In this document: positions 35,137-43,422 of the stretch, piece by piece
Numbering within the stretch: position 1 is the first letter of the stretch
Layout: the number at the start of each line of letters is the position of its first letter
NCBI GenBank assembly: GCA_023412215.1
Contig: JAEYNX010000004.1
Coordinates: forward strand, 31,559-95,558
Source: Bacillota bacterium
GTDB taxonomy: Bacteria > Bacillota > Clostridia > Oscillospirales > Ruminococcaceae
Length of the DNA: 64,000 nucleotides
Direction: 5' to 3'
Notes under the pieces: generated by a model
Seen by the model: only the letters and a program-made list of their open reading frames with translations
Database searches by the model: none
Told to the model about the DNA's origin: nothing
Program-made: the position numbers and the translations under genes

Positions 35137-35667
35137 ATGCAGGAGCTTTCTTTAAACATCCTAGACATTGCGCAGAACTCCGTTAAAGCGAAGGCTTCTC
35201 TGATTACGGTTGAGGTGACGGAGCGCACGTCGGAGGATACCCTGACCATCACCATTGCAGATAACGGCTGCGGCATGAGTGAGGAAACCGCCCAAGCGGC
35301 GGCAGACCCGTTTTACACCACCCGCACCACCCGAAAGGTTGGTTTGGGGCTGCCCTTTATCAAGATGGCGGCAGAGATGACGGGCGGCAGCTTCGACATC
35401 CGCTCGGCGGTAGGGGTCGGCACCACGGTAAAGGCCGTATTCGGCTTAAGCCATATCGACCGCATGCCGCTGGGGGATATGTGTTCCACCATGCTCACGC
35501 TCATCTCGGGCAGCCCGAACATCGACTTTGTGTATACCCATCAAAGGAATTCGCAAAGCTTTGCGATGGACACGCGGCAGTTTAAAGAAATCCTCGGCGA
35601 GGTACCGCTTAACGCCCCCGAGGTACTTACGTTTATTAAGGATTACATGACCGAGAACGACATTTAA
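35137..35667 (+). CDS. HATPase_c ATP-binding protein of hydrogenase operon
   Basis: A 176-residue GHKL ATPase domain without sensor or phosphoacceptor domain. N box LNILDIAQNSVKA near residue 6, G1 box ADNGCGMS near residue 44, and the lid DPFYTTRTTRKVGLGLP near residue 62. Proteins like this are common in clostridial hydrogenase operons between the NuoE-like and the ferredoxin-like genes, but their job is not known to me. By fold it resembles anti-sigma kinases and histidine-kinase catalytic domains. It may phosphorylate or sense ATP for control of hydrogenase expression. Confidence 0.82.
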   Translation: MQELSLNILDIAQNSVKAKASLITVEVTERTSEDTLTITIADNGCGMSEETAQAAADPFYTTRTTRKVGLGLPFIKMAAEMTGGSFDIRSAVGVGTTVKAVFGLSHIDRMPLGDMCSTMLTLISGSPNIDFVYTHQRNSQSFAMDTRQFKEILGEVPLNAPEVLTFIKDYMTENDI

Positions 35668-35724
35668 CGGTCTGTTCTCACTGTTGAAGAATTTTATCTC
35701 TAATACTATTTGGAGGTGTACTTT

Positions 35725-36096
35725 ATGAAGAGTCTGGCGGAGCTTCAGGCTTTACGCGATTCGATGAAGAATAAAATGGGCATTCGCGCTGATGAAAGCG
35801 GCTGCACCCGCATTGTTGTGGGTATGGCTACCTGCGGTATCGCCGCGGGCGCGCGCCCGGTACTCACCGCCTTTACCGAAGAGGTGGGCAAAAGAAACCT
35901 TGGCAACGTGGCGGTATCTCAAACAGGCTGCATCGGCATCTGCCAGTATGAACCGGTGGTTGAGGTTTACGTGCCCGGGCAGGAAAAGGTAACCTATGTG
36001 AAGATGACCGCCGAAAAGGTGGCGAAGGTAGTAAACGACCATATTGTCAACGGCAATGTCGTTACCGAATATACCATTGGTGCCAACGCGAAGTAG
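35725..36096 (+). CDS. Ferredoxin-like [2Fe-2S] protein (HndB-like)
   Basis: A 123-residue thioredoxin-like [2Fe-2S] protein. The cysteines are in VGMATCGIAAGAR and SQTGCIGICQYEP (four in total), as in HndB of Desulfovibrio-type NADP-reducing hydrogenases. GGAGGTG at 35711-35717 defines ATG 35725; the frame from TTG 35710 is not supported. It probably adds an electron-relay site to the complex. Confidence 0.85.
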   Translation: MKSLAELQALRDSMKNKMGIRADESGCTRIVVGMATCGIAAGARPVLTAFTEEVGKRNLGNVAVSQTGCIGICQYEPVVEVYVPGQEKVTYVKMTAEKVAKVVNDHIVNGNVVTEYTIGANAK

Positions 36097-36118
36097 AGTG
36101 TAAGGAGGAAAAAGAGCA

Positions 36119-37906
36119 ATGTATCGTTCCCATATACTTGTCTGCGGTGGTACCGGCTGTACCTCTTCAGGCAGTCAGCATATCATTGACGAGCTGGAAA
36201 AAGAGCTCGCCAGCCAGAACCTGCAGGATGAAGTAAAGGTTATTAAAACCGGCTGCTTCGGCCTGTGCGCGCTGGGCCCCATCATGATCGTATACCCCGA
36301 GGGGAGCTTCTACTCCCGCGTGACCCCTGAGGATATGCACGAGATCGTTTCCGAGCACCTTGTAAAGGGGCGTATTGTAAAGCGCCTGCTGTACCAGGAG
36401 ACCATCGAAGACGACACCATCAAGTCTTTAAACGAAACCACCTTCTATAAAAAGCAGCATCGTATCGCGCTGCGCAACTGCGGCGTAATCAACCCCGAGG
36501 ATATCAACGAGTACATCGCCTACGACGGCTACCAGGCACTTGGCAAAGTACTTACCGAGATGACCCCCGACGACGTGGTTAAGATCATCAAGGATTCCGG
36601 CCTGCGCGGCAGAGGCGGCGGCGGCTTCCCCACCGGCCTTAAGTGGAGCTTCGCGAAGGCCTCCGTTTCGGATAAGAAGTATGTGTGCTGCAACGCCGAC
36701 GAAGGCGACCCCGGCGCGTTCATGGACCGTTCGGTGCTCGAGGGCGACCCCCACGCGGTAATCGAGGCCATGGCCATCGCGGGCTATGCCATCGGCGCGG
36801 ATCAGGGCTATATCTACGTGCGTGCGGAGTACCCCATCGCCGTAAAGCGCCTTGACATCGCCATCAAGCAGGCCCGTGAGATGGGCTTCCTCGGCGAGGA
36901 CATCTTCGGCACCGGCTTTAACTTTAACCTTGAGCTTCGCCTTGGCGCGGGCGCGTTCGTATGCGGCGAGGAAACCGCGCTGATGACCTCTATCGAGGGC
37001 AACCGCGGTGAGCCGAGACCCCGTCCTCCGTTCCCTGCGGTAAAGGGTCTGTTCGGCAAGCCCACCGTATTAAACAACGTTGAAACCTACGCAAACGTTC
37101 CCCAGATCATCCTAAACGGCTCCGAATGGTTCTCTGCCATGGGCACCGAGAAGAGCAAGGGCACCAAGGTGTTCGCGCTCGGCGGCAAGATCAACAACAC
37201 CGGCCTCGTGGAGGTTCCCATGGGCACCACGCTGCGCGAGATCGTTGAAGAGATCGGCGGCGGTATCCCGAACGGCAAGAAGTTTAAGGCAGCTCAGACG
37301 GGCGGCCCCTCCGGCGGCTGTATCCCCGCTGAACATCTGGATATTCCGATTGATTATGACAATCTTATAGCTATAGGCTCGATGATGGGCTCCGGCGGTC
37401 TTATCGTTATGGACGAAGACACCTGTATGGTAGATATCGCCAAGTTCTTCCTTGAGTTTACGGTTGAAGAATCCTGCGGAAAGTGCACCCCCTGCCGCGT
37501 AGGCACCAAGCGCCTGTACGAGATACTCGACCGTATCACCAAGGGCAAGGGCAAGCTTTCCGACCTCGACGAGCTCGATGAGCTCTGCCGATACATCAAG
37601 GATAACGCCCTCTGCGGCCTTGGCCAGACGGCACCCAACCCCGTACTTTCCACCATGCATTTCTTCCGCGACGAGTATGTTGCGCACATCGTAGACAAAA
37701 AGTGCCCCTCCGGCGTGTGCAAGGCGCTCTTAAACTTTGTAATAGACCCCGACAAGTGCATAGGCTGTACGCTTTGCGCAAAGAATTGCCCCGCCAGTGC
37801 TATTGAGGGCTCTGTAAAAGCAGCGCATAAGATCGACCCCGCCAAGTGCATCAAGTGCGGCGTCTGCATGGAAAAATGCCGTTTCGGCGCAATCTCGAAG
37901 AAATAA
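36119..37906 (+). CDS. hydB: NuoF-like flavoprotein subunit of bifurcating hydrogenase
   Basis: A 595-residue subunit that carries the FMN and binds NAD(H), the site of flavin-based electron bifurcation in HydABC enzymes. Order of domains: N-terminal thioredoxin-like [2Fe-2S] (CGGTGCTSSGS... CFGLCALGP), FMN/NAD domain (GLRGRGGGGFPTGLKW, CNADEGDPGAFMDRS), SLBB domain, N3-type [4Fe-4S] ESCGKCTPCRVG near residue 452, and C-terminal two [4Fe-4S] ferredoxin (CIGCTLCAKNCP and CIKCGVCMEKCRF). AAGGAGGAAAAAG precedes the ATG. Sits between the HndB-like gene and hydA. Confidence 0.93.
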   Translation: MYRSHILVCGGTGCTSSGSQHIIDELEKELASQNLQDEVKVIKTGCFGLCALGPIMIVYPEGSFYSRVTPEDMHEIVSEHLVKGRIVKRLLYQETIEDDTIKSLNETTFYKKQHRIALRNCGVINPEDINEYIAYDGYQALGKVLTEMTPDDVVKIIKDSGLRGRGGGGFPTGLKWSFAKASVSDKKYVCCNADEGDPGAFMDRSVLEGDPHAVIEAMAIAGYAIGADQGYIYVRAEYPIAVKRLDIAIKQAREMGFLGEDIFGTGFNFNLELRLGAGAFVCGEETALMTSIEGNRGEPRPRPPFPAVKGLFGKPTVLNNVETYANVPQIILNGSEWFSAMGTEKSKGTKVFALGGKINNTGLVEVPMGTTLREIVEEIGGGIPNGKKFKAAQTGGPSGGCIPAEHLDIPIDYDNLIAIGSMMGSGGLIVMDEDTCMVDIAKFFLEFTVEESCGKCTPCRVGTKRLYEILDRITKGKGKLSDLDELDELCRYIKDNALCGLGQTAPNPVLSTMHFFRDEYVAHIVDKKCPSGVCKALLNFVIDPDKCIGCTLCAKNCPASAIEGSVKAAHKIDPAKCIKCGVCMEKCRFGAISKK

Positions 37907-37921
37907 AGGAGTGTACCTGTA

Positions 37922-39670
37922 ATGGAAAATGTAAATATCAAGATAAACGGTATGCCCTTATCCGTGCCGAAAGATTTTACCATTCTTGAGGCCGCAAGGC
38001 AAGCCGGTATAGAGATCCCCACCCTCTGCTACTTAAAGGATATCAACGCCATCGGCGCCTGCCGTATCTGCGTGGTAGAGGTGAAGGGCGCGAGAAGCTT
38101 GGTAGCCTCCTGCGTATACCCCGTAAACGAGGGTATGGAGATTACCACCAACTCCGAGAAGGTGGCAAAGAGCAGAAAGCAAACGCTCGAGCTCATCCTT
38201 TCCACCCACAACAAAACCTGCCTTTCCTGCGTGCGCAGCGGCAGCTGCGAATTGCAGAAGCTCAGCAACGAGTACGGCATTGAGAACGAAAACCGCTACA
38301 TGGGCGAGAACATCAGCTACCCCATAGACCGTTCCGCCCCCCATATGTACCGCGACAACAGCAAGTGCATCCTCTGCCGCCGCTGTGTCGCCGCCTGCGA
38401 CAAGCTGCAGAGCGTTTCGGTCATCGGCCCCAACGAGCGCGGCTTTAAAACCCACATCGGCAGCGCGTTTGAAAACAACCTTGCCGACGTAGCGTGCGTA
38501 TCCTGCGGCCAGTGCATCGTAGCCTGCCCCACCGGCGCACTCTCGGAGAACGACCAGACCGCTCTGGTTTGGAAGGCGCTTGCCGACCCCACCAAGCACG
38601 TGATCGTTCAGCCCGCTCCCTCCATCCGCGTAACCCTCGGCGAGTCCTTCGGCATGCCGATCGGCACCAATGTGAAGGGTAAGATGGTTGCGGCGCTGCG
38701 CCGCCTTGGCTTTGACGGCGTGTTCGACACCGACTTCTCGGCCGACCTCACCATCATGGAAGAGGCCACCGAGCTTTTACACCGCTTAAACAACGGCGGA
38801 AAGCTGCCGCTGATCACCTCCTGCTCTCCGGGCTGGATTAAATTCTGCGAGCACAACTTCCCCGATTTCTTAGAGAACCTTTCGAGCTGCAAATCGCCCC
38901 AGCAGATGTTCGGCGCCGTGGCAAAAACCTACTACGCCAAGAAGATGGGCCTCGACCCCAAGGACCTCGTTGTGGTGAGCATCATGCCCTGCACCGCGAA
39001 GAAGTTCGAGACAGGCCGCGACGACCAGTCGGCTGCCGGAGGCGGCATCCCCGATGTGGACGTGGCACTGACCACCCGTGAGCTTTCACGCATGATCAAG
39101 CGCGCAGGCTTAAACTTTGCGGCCCTTCCGGACGAAGAGTTCGACGCACCGCTCGGCATCTCTACCGGCGCCGGCGTCATCTTCGGCGCTACCGGCGGCG
39201 TTATGGAGGCGGCGCTCAGAACCGCCAATGACGTGCTCACCGGCAAGGATAACAAGGAGATTGACTTCACCGAGGTGCGCGGCACCGAGGGCATTAAGGA
39301 GGCCACCTACAACATCGCAGGCACCGAGCTGAAGGTTGCCGCGGTATCCGGCCTTGCCAACGCCAGAAGGCTGCTGGATGATATCCGCGCGGGCAAGCGT
39401 GACTATCAGTTCATCGAGGTAATGGCCTGCCCCGGCGGCTGTGTAAACGGCGGCGGCCAGCCCACCCAGCCCGCCAGCATCCGCAACTTTGTAGACCTCA
39501 AGACATTGCGTGCTAAGGCCATCTACCAAGAGGACAAAGACCTGCCCTTAAGAAAGAGCCACCAAAACCCCGCAGTAAAGGCCCTGTACGATGAGTTCTT
39601 GGAGAAGCCCGGCAGCCATAAGGCGCACGAGATTCTTCACACCACCTACGTGGCGAGAGAAAAGTTCTAA
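37922..39670 (+). CDS. hydA: [FeFe]-hydrogenase catalytic subunit, group A
   Basis: Makes or uses H2. The 582-residue protein has an N-terminal plant-type [2Fe-2S] domain (C...GACRICVVEVKG), a His-ligated [4Fe-4S] site (HNKTCLSCVRSGSC), two [4Fe-4S] clusters (CILCRRCVAAC and CVSCGQCIVACP), then the H-cluster domain. H-cluster motifs: L1 TSCSPGW near residue 300, L2 MPCTAKKFE near residue 357, L3 EVMACPGGCVNGGGQP near residue 500. L1 has Ser where Clostridium HydA1 has a second Cys; I recall this variant as frequent in multimeric clostridial enzymes. The small-subunit-like tail ends HEILHTTYV. Maturation genes hydEFG are not in the window. Confidence 0.95.
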   Translation: MENVNIKINGMPLSVPKDFTILEAARQAGIEIPTLCYLKDINAIGACRICVVEVKGARSLVASCVYPVNEGMEITTNSEKVAKSRKQTLELILSTHNKTCLSCVRSGSCELQKLSNEYGIENENRYMGENISYPIDRSAPHMYRDNSKCILCRRCVAACDKLQSVSVIGPNERGFKTHIGSAFENNLADVACVSCGQCIVACPTGALSENDQTALVWKALADPTKHVIVQPAPSIRVTLGESFGMPIGTNVKGKMVAALRRLGFDGVFDTDFSADLTIMEEATELLHRLNNGGKLPLITSCSPGWIKFCEHNFPDFLENLSSCKSPQQMFGAVAKTYYAKKMGLDPKDLVVVSIMPCTAKKFETGRDDQSAAGGGIPDVDVALTTRELSRMIKRAGLNFAALPDEEFDAPLGISTGAGVIFGATGGVMEAALRTANDVLTGKDNKEIDFTEVRGTEGIKEATYNIAGTELKVAAVSGLANARRLLDDIRAGKRDYQFIEVMACPGGCVNGGGQPTQPASIRNFVDLKTLRAKAIYQEDKDLPLRKSHQNPAVKALYDEFLEKPGSHKAHEILHTTYVAREKF

Positions 39671-39689
39671 TAGCTGCAATACAAGCTGC

Positions 39690-39720
39690 GAGCCGTCCCT
39701 TCGGGGACGGCTCGTCTTTT
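39690..39720 (+). terminator. Terminator of the hydrogenase operon
   Basis: Perfect 10-bp stem (39690-39699 with 39704-39713), TTCG loop, T-rich tail to 39720. Confidence 0.93.
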
Positions 39721-39743
39721 GCACGGATAAATTTCACCGGATG

Positions 39744-39772
39744 TTGTATTTTTTCTTGCATTTTCGTACAAT
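39744..39772 (+). promoter_or_regulatory. Promoter of the E2-like acyltransferase gene
   Basis: TTGTAT (39744-39749), 17 bases, TACAAT (39767-39772); leader about 155 bases. Confidence 0.6.
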
Positions 39773-39935
39773 AGAATGGTACTATTACTATGGATGAGTA
39801 AAAATGGTAATGTACCTTGAAGCGCTTTATAAACTCTGTTTAACCCGACCATACTAAGATATTCCCACGAACGATCTGTACTGAATATAAGAACTGTTTT
39901 TATATTTATTAGAGCTTAAACAGGGAGGAACTGTC

Positions 39936-40814
39936 ATGCCATTGTTCACCAAATCGCGCAATGACGGCATCTATGTTCAGGGAGAAGCAGCACACGGATT
40001 GATTATGCCCCATATCATGTGTACCCGCACCGAGTCGGTGATATATTTCCCGCTCGAGCTGTGCGTCGAAAGCACGATGCGCTATATCGACAGTCAGCGC
40101 GCAAAAGGGGTAAGGGTGACGCTGTTTAACATCGTCCTTGCGGCCATTGCCCGTACCGCCTGCGAATTTCCTAAAATCAACCGCTTTATCGCGGGCAGGC
40201 GCCTGTACCTGCACAACAGCTTTGAGGCCGGTTATGTTATAAAGCGCCGCATGTCGCTCGAAGGCGACGACAGCAACATTAAGCTTGCCTTTCTGCCAAC
40301 CGAAAACCTGTTTGACTGCGCACAGAAGATGAATGCGCGGCGCAGTGAGATCAAACGGGGGGAGCTGGACGAATCGGACGAGTTGGTGGCGATCTTTTCC
40401 CACCTGCCCCGCTTTGCGATGCGCCTTGCCGCCTCTGCCGTTAAAGTGTTGGATTATTTCGGGATGCTGCCGCGCGCCTTTACCGACGGCCTGCCGTTTT
40501 TCGCGAGTGTTTTTATCTCGCATGTCGGCAGCATCGGTGCCGACGCGCCATACCACCACCTGTTTGAGATGGGCACCTGTTCGATCTTCATCACCCTGGG
40601 CAGGGTTTACGATAAGCTCATTCTCACCGGCGACGGTGCGGTGCGCAACGCAAAGTTTGTAAATATCCGCACCACGATCGACGAGCGCATCTGCGAAGGG
40701 TACTATCTAGTCCGCGCGCTTGACCGTTTTAAGGAGCTTGTGACAAACCCCGCGCTCTTAGAGGTTGCCTACAGCGAAAAGGAGAAGGCTCTTATGCGGC
40801 AGACAGCCCCTTAA
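39936..40814 (+). CDS. E2-like (CAT-fold) acyltransferase with degenerate active site
   Basis: A 292-residue protein with the catalytic-domain fold of 2-oxoacid dehydrogenase E2 and chloramphenicol acetyltransferase, but no lipoyl or peripheral-subunit domain. The segment VTLFNIVLAAIARTACEFPKINRF and the near-C-terminal TTIDERICEGYYL align with E2 core landmarks. In active E2 and CAT enzymes the latter is DHRxxDG; here His is Glu and Asp is Glu, so acyl transfer in the usual way is doubtful. Proteins annotated simply as 'E2 subunit' are common in Oscillospirales. CAGGGAGGAA sets the ATG. No E1 or E3 genes are nearby. Confidence 0.7.
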   Translation: MPLFTKSRNDGIYVQGEAAHGLIMPHIMCTRTESVIYFPLELCVESTMRYIDSQRAKGVRVTLFNIVLAAIARTACEFPKINRFIAGRRLYLHNSFEAGYVIKRRMSLEGDDSNIKLAFLPTENLFDCAQKMNARRSEIKRGELDESDELVAIFSHLPRFAMRLAASAVKVLDYFGMLPRAFTDGLPFFASVFISHVGSIGADAPYHHLFEMGTCSIFITLGRVYDKLILTGDGAVRNAKFVNIRTTIDERICEGYYLVRALDRFKELVTNPALLEVAYSEKEKALMRQTAP

Positions 40815-40891
40815 GATTACATACGTTTAAACGATACCGCCAATCGCACCCCCACTTCGGCACCACGGCGGAGAAACGGAGACCTATTGCT

Positions 40892-41563
40892 ATGAACAAG
40901 TTTTTGTATAAGCTTGAACGCCTGATACGGCCCATCGCCATACCGAACCTGATGATTTTTATCGCGGGCGGTATGCTGCTGGTTTTTGCGCTAGACTTTG
41001 CAGGGCTGAACCTTTCGTCCTATCTCGACCTTGACCGCGCGTCGCTCTTTCAGGGGCAGGTATGGCGGCTGCTCACCTTTCTCTTGCTGCCGCCCCCTTC
41101 AAGCGCCATCTTTATTATCTTCGCGCTGTACTTTTACTACCTGATCGGCTCGAACCTCGAGCACCAGTGGGGTGCCGCAAGGTTTACCCTCTACTATCTC
41201 ATCGGCGTTATCGGTGCCATTATCGCCGCGCTGATCTCCGGCTATGGCAGCAACACCTACCTAAATCTCTCGCTCTTCTTCGCGTTTGCGGTCATCTTCC
41301 CCGATTATCAGGTGCTGCTCTTCTTCGTGCTGCCGGTAAAGGTAAAATACCTCGCGCTGATCGACGCCGCGTTCTTCGCGGCCAGCCTTGTGCTGGCGGT
41401 GATCCGGCAGGAGTGGTACGAGGTGGCGGCCATTATCGCCTCGCTGTTAAACTTCTTTTTGTTCTTTGGCGGCGACTTCTTCAGGCATATTAAAGAACAG
41501 CGGCAATATTCGGCGACCCGCCGCAACTTCCGCAGGCAGATGAACAATAACCGCTGGCGCTAG
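40892..41563 (+). CDS. Rhomboid-like membrane protein lacking catalytic residues
   Basis: A 223-residue protein with about six membrane segments. The region SNLEHQWGAARFTLYYLIGVIGAI near residue 88 resembles rhomboid helix 2 and loop (WG, R..). Where a rhomboid protease has GxSG, this one reads YLNLSLFFAFA, and the final helix lacks the catalytic His (SLLNFFLFFGGDFF). It therefore looks like a rhomboid-like pseudoprotease or derlin-type protein. The C-terminal 25 residues are basic and cytoplasmic. CGGAG precedes the ATG. It stands 77 bases after the E2-like gene and 57 before MATE. Confidence 0.65.
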   Translation: MNKFLYKLERLIRPIAIPNLMIFIAGGMLLVFALDFAGLNLSSYLDLDRASLFQGQVWRLLTFLLLPPPSSAIFIIFALYFYYLIGSNLEHQWGAARFTLYYLIGVIGAIIAALISGYGSNTYLNLSLFFAFAVIFPDYQVLLFFVLPVKVKYLALIDAAFFAASLVLAVIRQEWYEVAAIIASLLNFFLFFGGDFFRHIKEQRQYSATRRNFRRQMNNNRWR

Positions 41564-41620
41564 CTCACGGCTTACGCCGGCATGGACTAAAATGAACTCA
41601 AAGGATGTTACAATAGCAAC

Positions 41621-43003
41621 ATGGAAAGACCACAGAAGCGTATCATCGGTAAAAACACCTCGCTGTTTGCCGTTTCCTTCCCTATATTCGTCGAGCTGAT
41701 TTTACAGATGCTTGTAGGCAACGTAGACCAGTTCATGATTAGCCGCTTCTCCGACAACGCGGTGGCGGCCATCGGCAATGTGAATCAGGTAATGAACCTT
41801 GTGCTGATTATGTTCAGCGTGCTCAGCACCGCGACGACCATCATGGTTTCGCAGTACCTCGGCGCAAAAGACTATGACCATGTTTCGGAGGTTTACTCGG
41901 TCGCGGTATTTATAAACCTCGCCTTTGGCCTGGTAGTAGGTATCGCCCTGGTGGCGCTGGCCAAGCCCCTGTTTACGCTCATGCAGATTCCCCCCGAACT
42001 GCTCACCGACGCAATCACCTACCTGAACATCGTCGGCAGCACCATCTTTTTGCAGGCGCTGTTTAACACCCTCGCGGTAATCTTCCGCAGCAACGGTTAC
42101 ATGCAGTACACCATGTATGTCGCGCTGCTGTTAAACGTCACCAATATCTTCGGCAACGCGCTGCTGCTTTACGGCTGGTGGGGTCTGCCGCGCATGGGGG
42201 TTGCGGGTGTCGCGATTTCAAGCGTGATAAGCCGCGCGTTGGGCGTTATCGTTTTAATCGTTCTGTTTCGCTTTAAGATCGAAGGGCATATCTCGGTTAA
42301 ATACCTCCGCCCCTTCCCCCTCGCTACGCTTAAAAGGCTTTTATCCATCGGCTTACCGGCGGGCGGTGAGTCGTTATCCTATACACTCGCCCAAACGGTT
42401 CTGCTGGGCATGGCAAACACGCTGGGCGCCGCCACGGTATCCGCCCGCGCTTACTCCATGCTGATTGCGTGGTTCGCCATCGTCTACTCGGCGGCGGTGA
42501 GTCAAGGCACACAGATTATCGTCGGGCACCTCATCGGTGCCGGTGAAGAGGATGCCGCGGACAAGCGGGTGCGCAGGACCCTTCTTCCCGCGCTGCTCAT
42601 CGCCCTGTGCGTGACGATTATCCTCTACTTTTCCAGCGACCTGCTGTTCTCGGTATTTACCAAGAACCCCGAGATCATCGCACTTGGCAAGCAGGTAATG
42701 CTGGTGGAGATCTTTCTGGAGCTCGGGCGCACCACCAACCTGGTTATCATCCGCAGCCTGCAGGCAGCGGGGGATGTGCGCTTCCCCATCTTTATCGGCA
42801 TCATCACGATGTGGGGCGTTTCGGTGGTGGTCGGCTACCTGCTCGGTATACATATGGGCCTCGGCCTGATGGGCTTGTGGATCGGCGTGGCGTGCGACGA
42901 ATGCCTGCGCGGGGTGATCGTGCTCCTGCGCTGGTTCAGCGGCGTATGGCGCGGGCGCGCCTTTGTGCAGCGCAAGCCCGCAGAGGAAGAGGCTCAGGGT
43001 TAA
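41621..43003 (+). CDS. MATE family efflux transporter
   Basis: A 460-residue multidrug and toxin extrusion-type transporter with twelve predicted membrane segments. Typical points are FVELILQMLVGNVDQFMIS at the N-terminus, VMNLVLIMFSVLSTATTIMVSQYLGA, and VAISSVISRALGVIVL. It likely exports cations or drugs by Na+ or H+ antiport. Closest in general build to the NorM/DinF branches; a substrate cannot be assigned. Confidence 0.92.
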   Translation: MERPQKRIIGKNTSLFAVSFPIFVELILQMLVGNVDQFMISRFSDNAVAAIGNVNQVMNLVLIMFSVLSTATTIMVSQYLGAKDYDHVSEVYSVAVFINLAFGLVVGIALVALAKPLFTLMQIPPELLTDAITYLNIVGSTIFLQALFNTLAVIFRSNGYMQYTMYVALLLNVTNIFGNALLLYGWWGLPRMGVAGVAISSVISRALGVIVLIVLFRFKIEGHISVKYLRPFPLATLKRLLSIGLPAGGESLSYTLAQTVLLGMANTLGAATVSARAYSMLIAWFAIVYSAAVSQGTQIIVGHLIGAGEEDAADKRVRRTLLPALLIALCVTIILYFSSDLLFSVFTKNPEIIALGKQVMLVEIFLELGRTTNLVIIRSLQAAGDVRFPIFIGIITMWGVSVVVGYLLGIHMGLGLMGLWIGVACDECLRGVIVLLRWFSGVWRGRAFVQRKPAEEEAQG

Positions 43004-43045
43004 GCCAAGGCTATCCCACTGAACCTAGAAAGGTATGGTAGCTTC

Positions 43046-43258
43046 ATGGAACAAAGTGATATAGACCGCATTAACGTCCTCGCTAGAAAGGCGCGCACCG
43101 AAGGGCTTACCGAGGCGGAGAAGGCCGAACAGGCCGAACTTCGCAAGGCATATATCGCGGCCTACCGGCAGAGCCTGATCAGCACGCTCGACCGCGTGGT
43201 GATTGCCGAACCGGACGGCACCACCCATAAACTAAAAAAGAAACCGCAGCAGGAATAA
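43046..43258 (+). CDS. DUF896 family protein (YnzC-like)
   Basis: A 70-residue protein: INVLARKARTEGLTEAEKAEQAELRKAYI followed by AAYRQSL. This helical hairpin with the pattern R.N.LA.K.K..GLT..E..E...LR..YI is the DUF896/YnzC signature. YnzC relatives are small cytoplasmic proteins of unknown function linked to the SOS-regulated yneA operon in Bacillus. AGAAAGG lies before the ATG. Likely co-transcribed with MATE (gap of 42 bases). Confidence 0.93.
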   Translation: MEQSDIDRINVLARKARTEGLTEAEKAEQAELRKAYIAAYRQSLISTLDRVVIAEPDGTTHKLKKKPQQE

Positions 43259-43263
43259 TTTTA

Positions 43264-43291
43264 AGGGGCGACCGTCGGTCGCCCCTCTTTT
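43264..43291 (+). terminator. Terminator after the DUF896 gene
   Basis: Perfect 10-bp G+C-rich stem (43264-43273 with 43277-43286), GTC loop, T run to 43291. Confidence 0.93.
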
Positions 43292-43320
43292 ATCCCCCAC
43301 CACCCGCGCTTTACATAATC

Positions 43321-43349
43321 TTTACACTTCTTCTGCTTTGTGCTATAGT
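43321..43349 (+). promoter_or_regulatory. Promoter of the mgtC-like gene
   Basis: TTTACA (43321-43326), 17 bases, TATAGT (43344-43349) preceded by TGC. No Mg2+-responsive leader is evident in the 70 bases before the start. Confidence 0.8.
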
Positions 43350-43422
43350 AGCATCACAAGCAACATTTTCCATGCTGCCTGCCGCATATAGTTTAAATAA
43401 GCTGTAACGGGAGGATTGTGTA

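Noticed and set aside
36428..39529. Long antisense frames across the hydrogenase genes, for example 37354-38022 and 39110-39529 on the minus strand
   Set aside because: They lie fully inside well-supported genes, lack ribosome-binding sites and have repetitive shadow composition caused by G+C-rich third positions.
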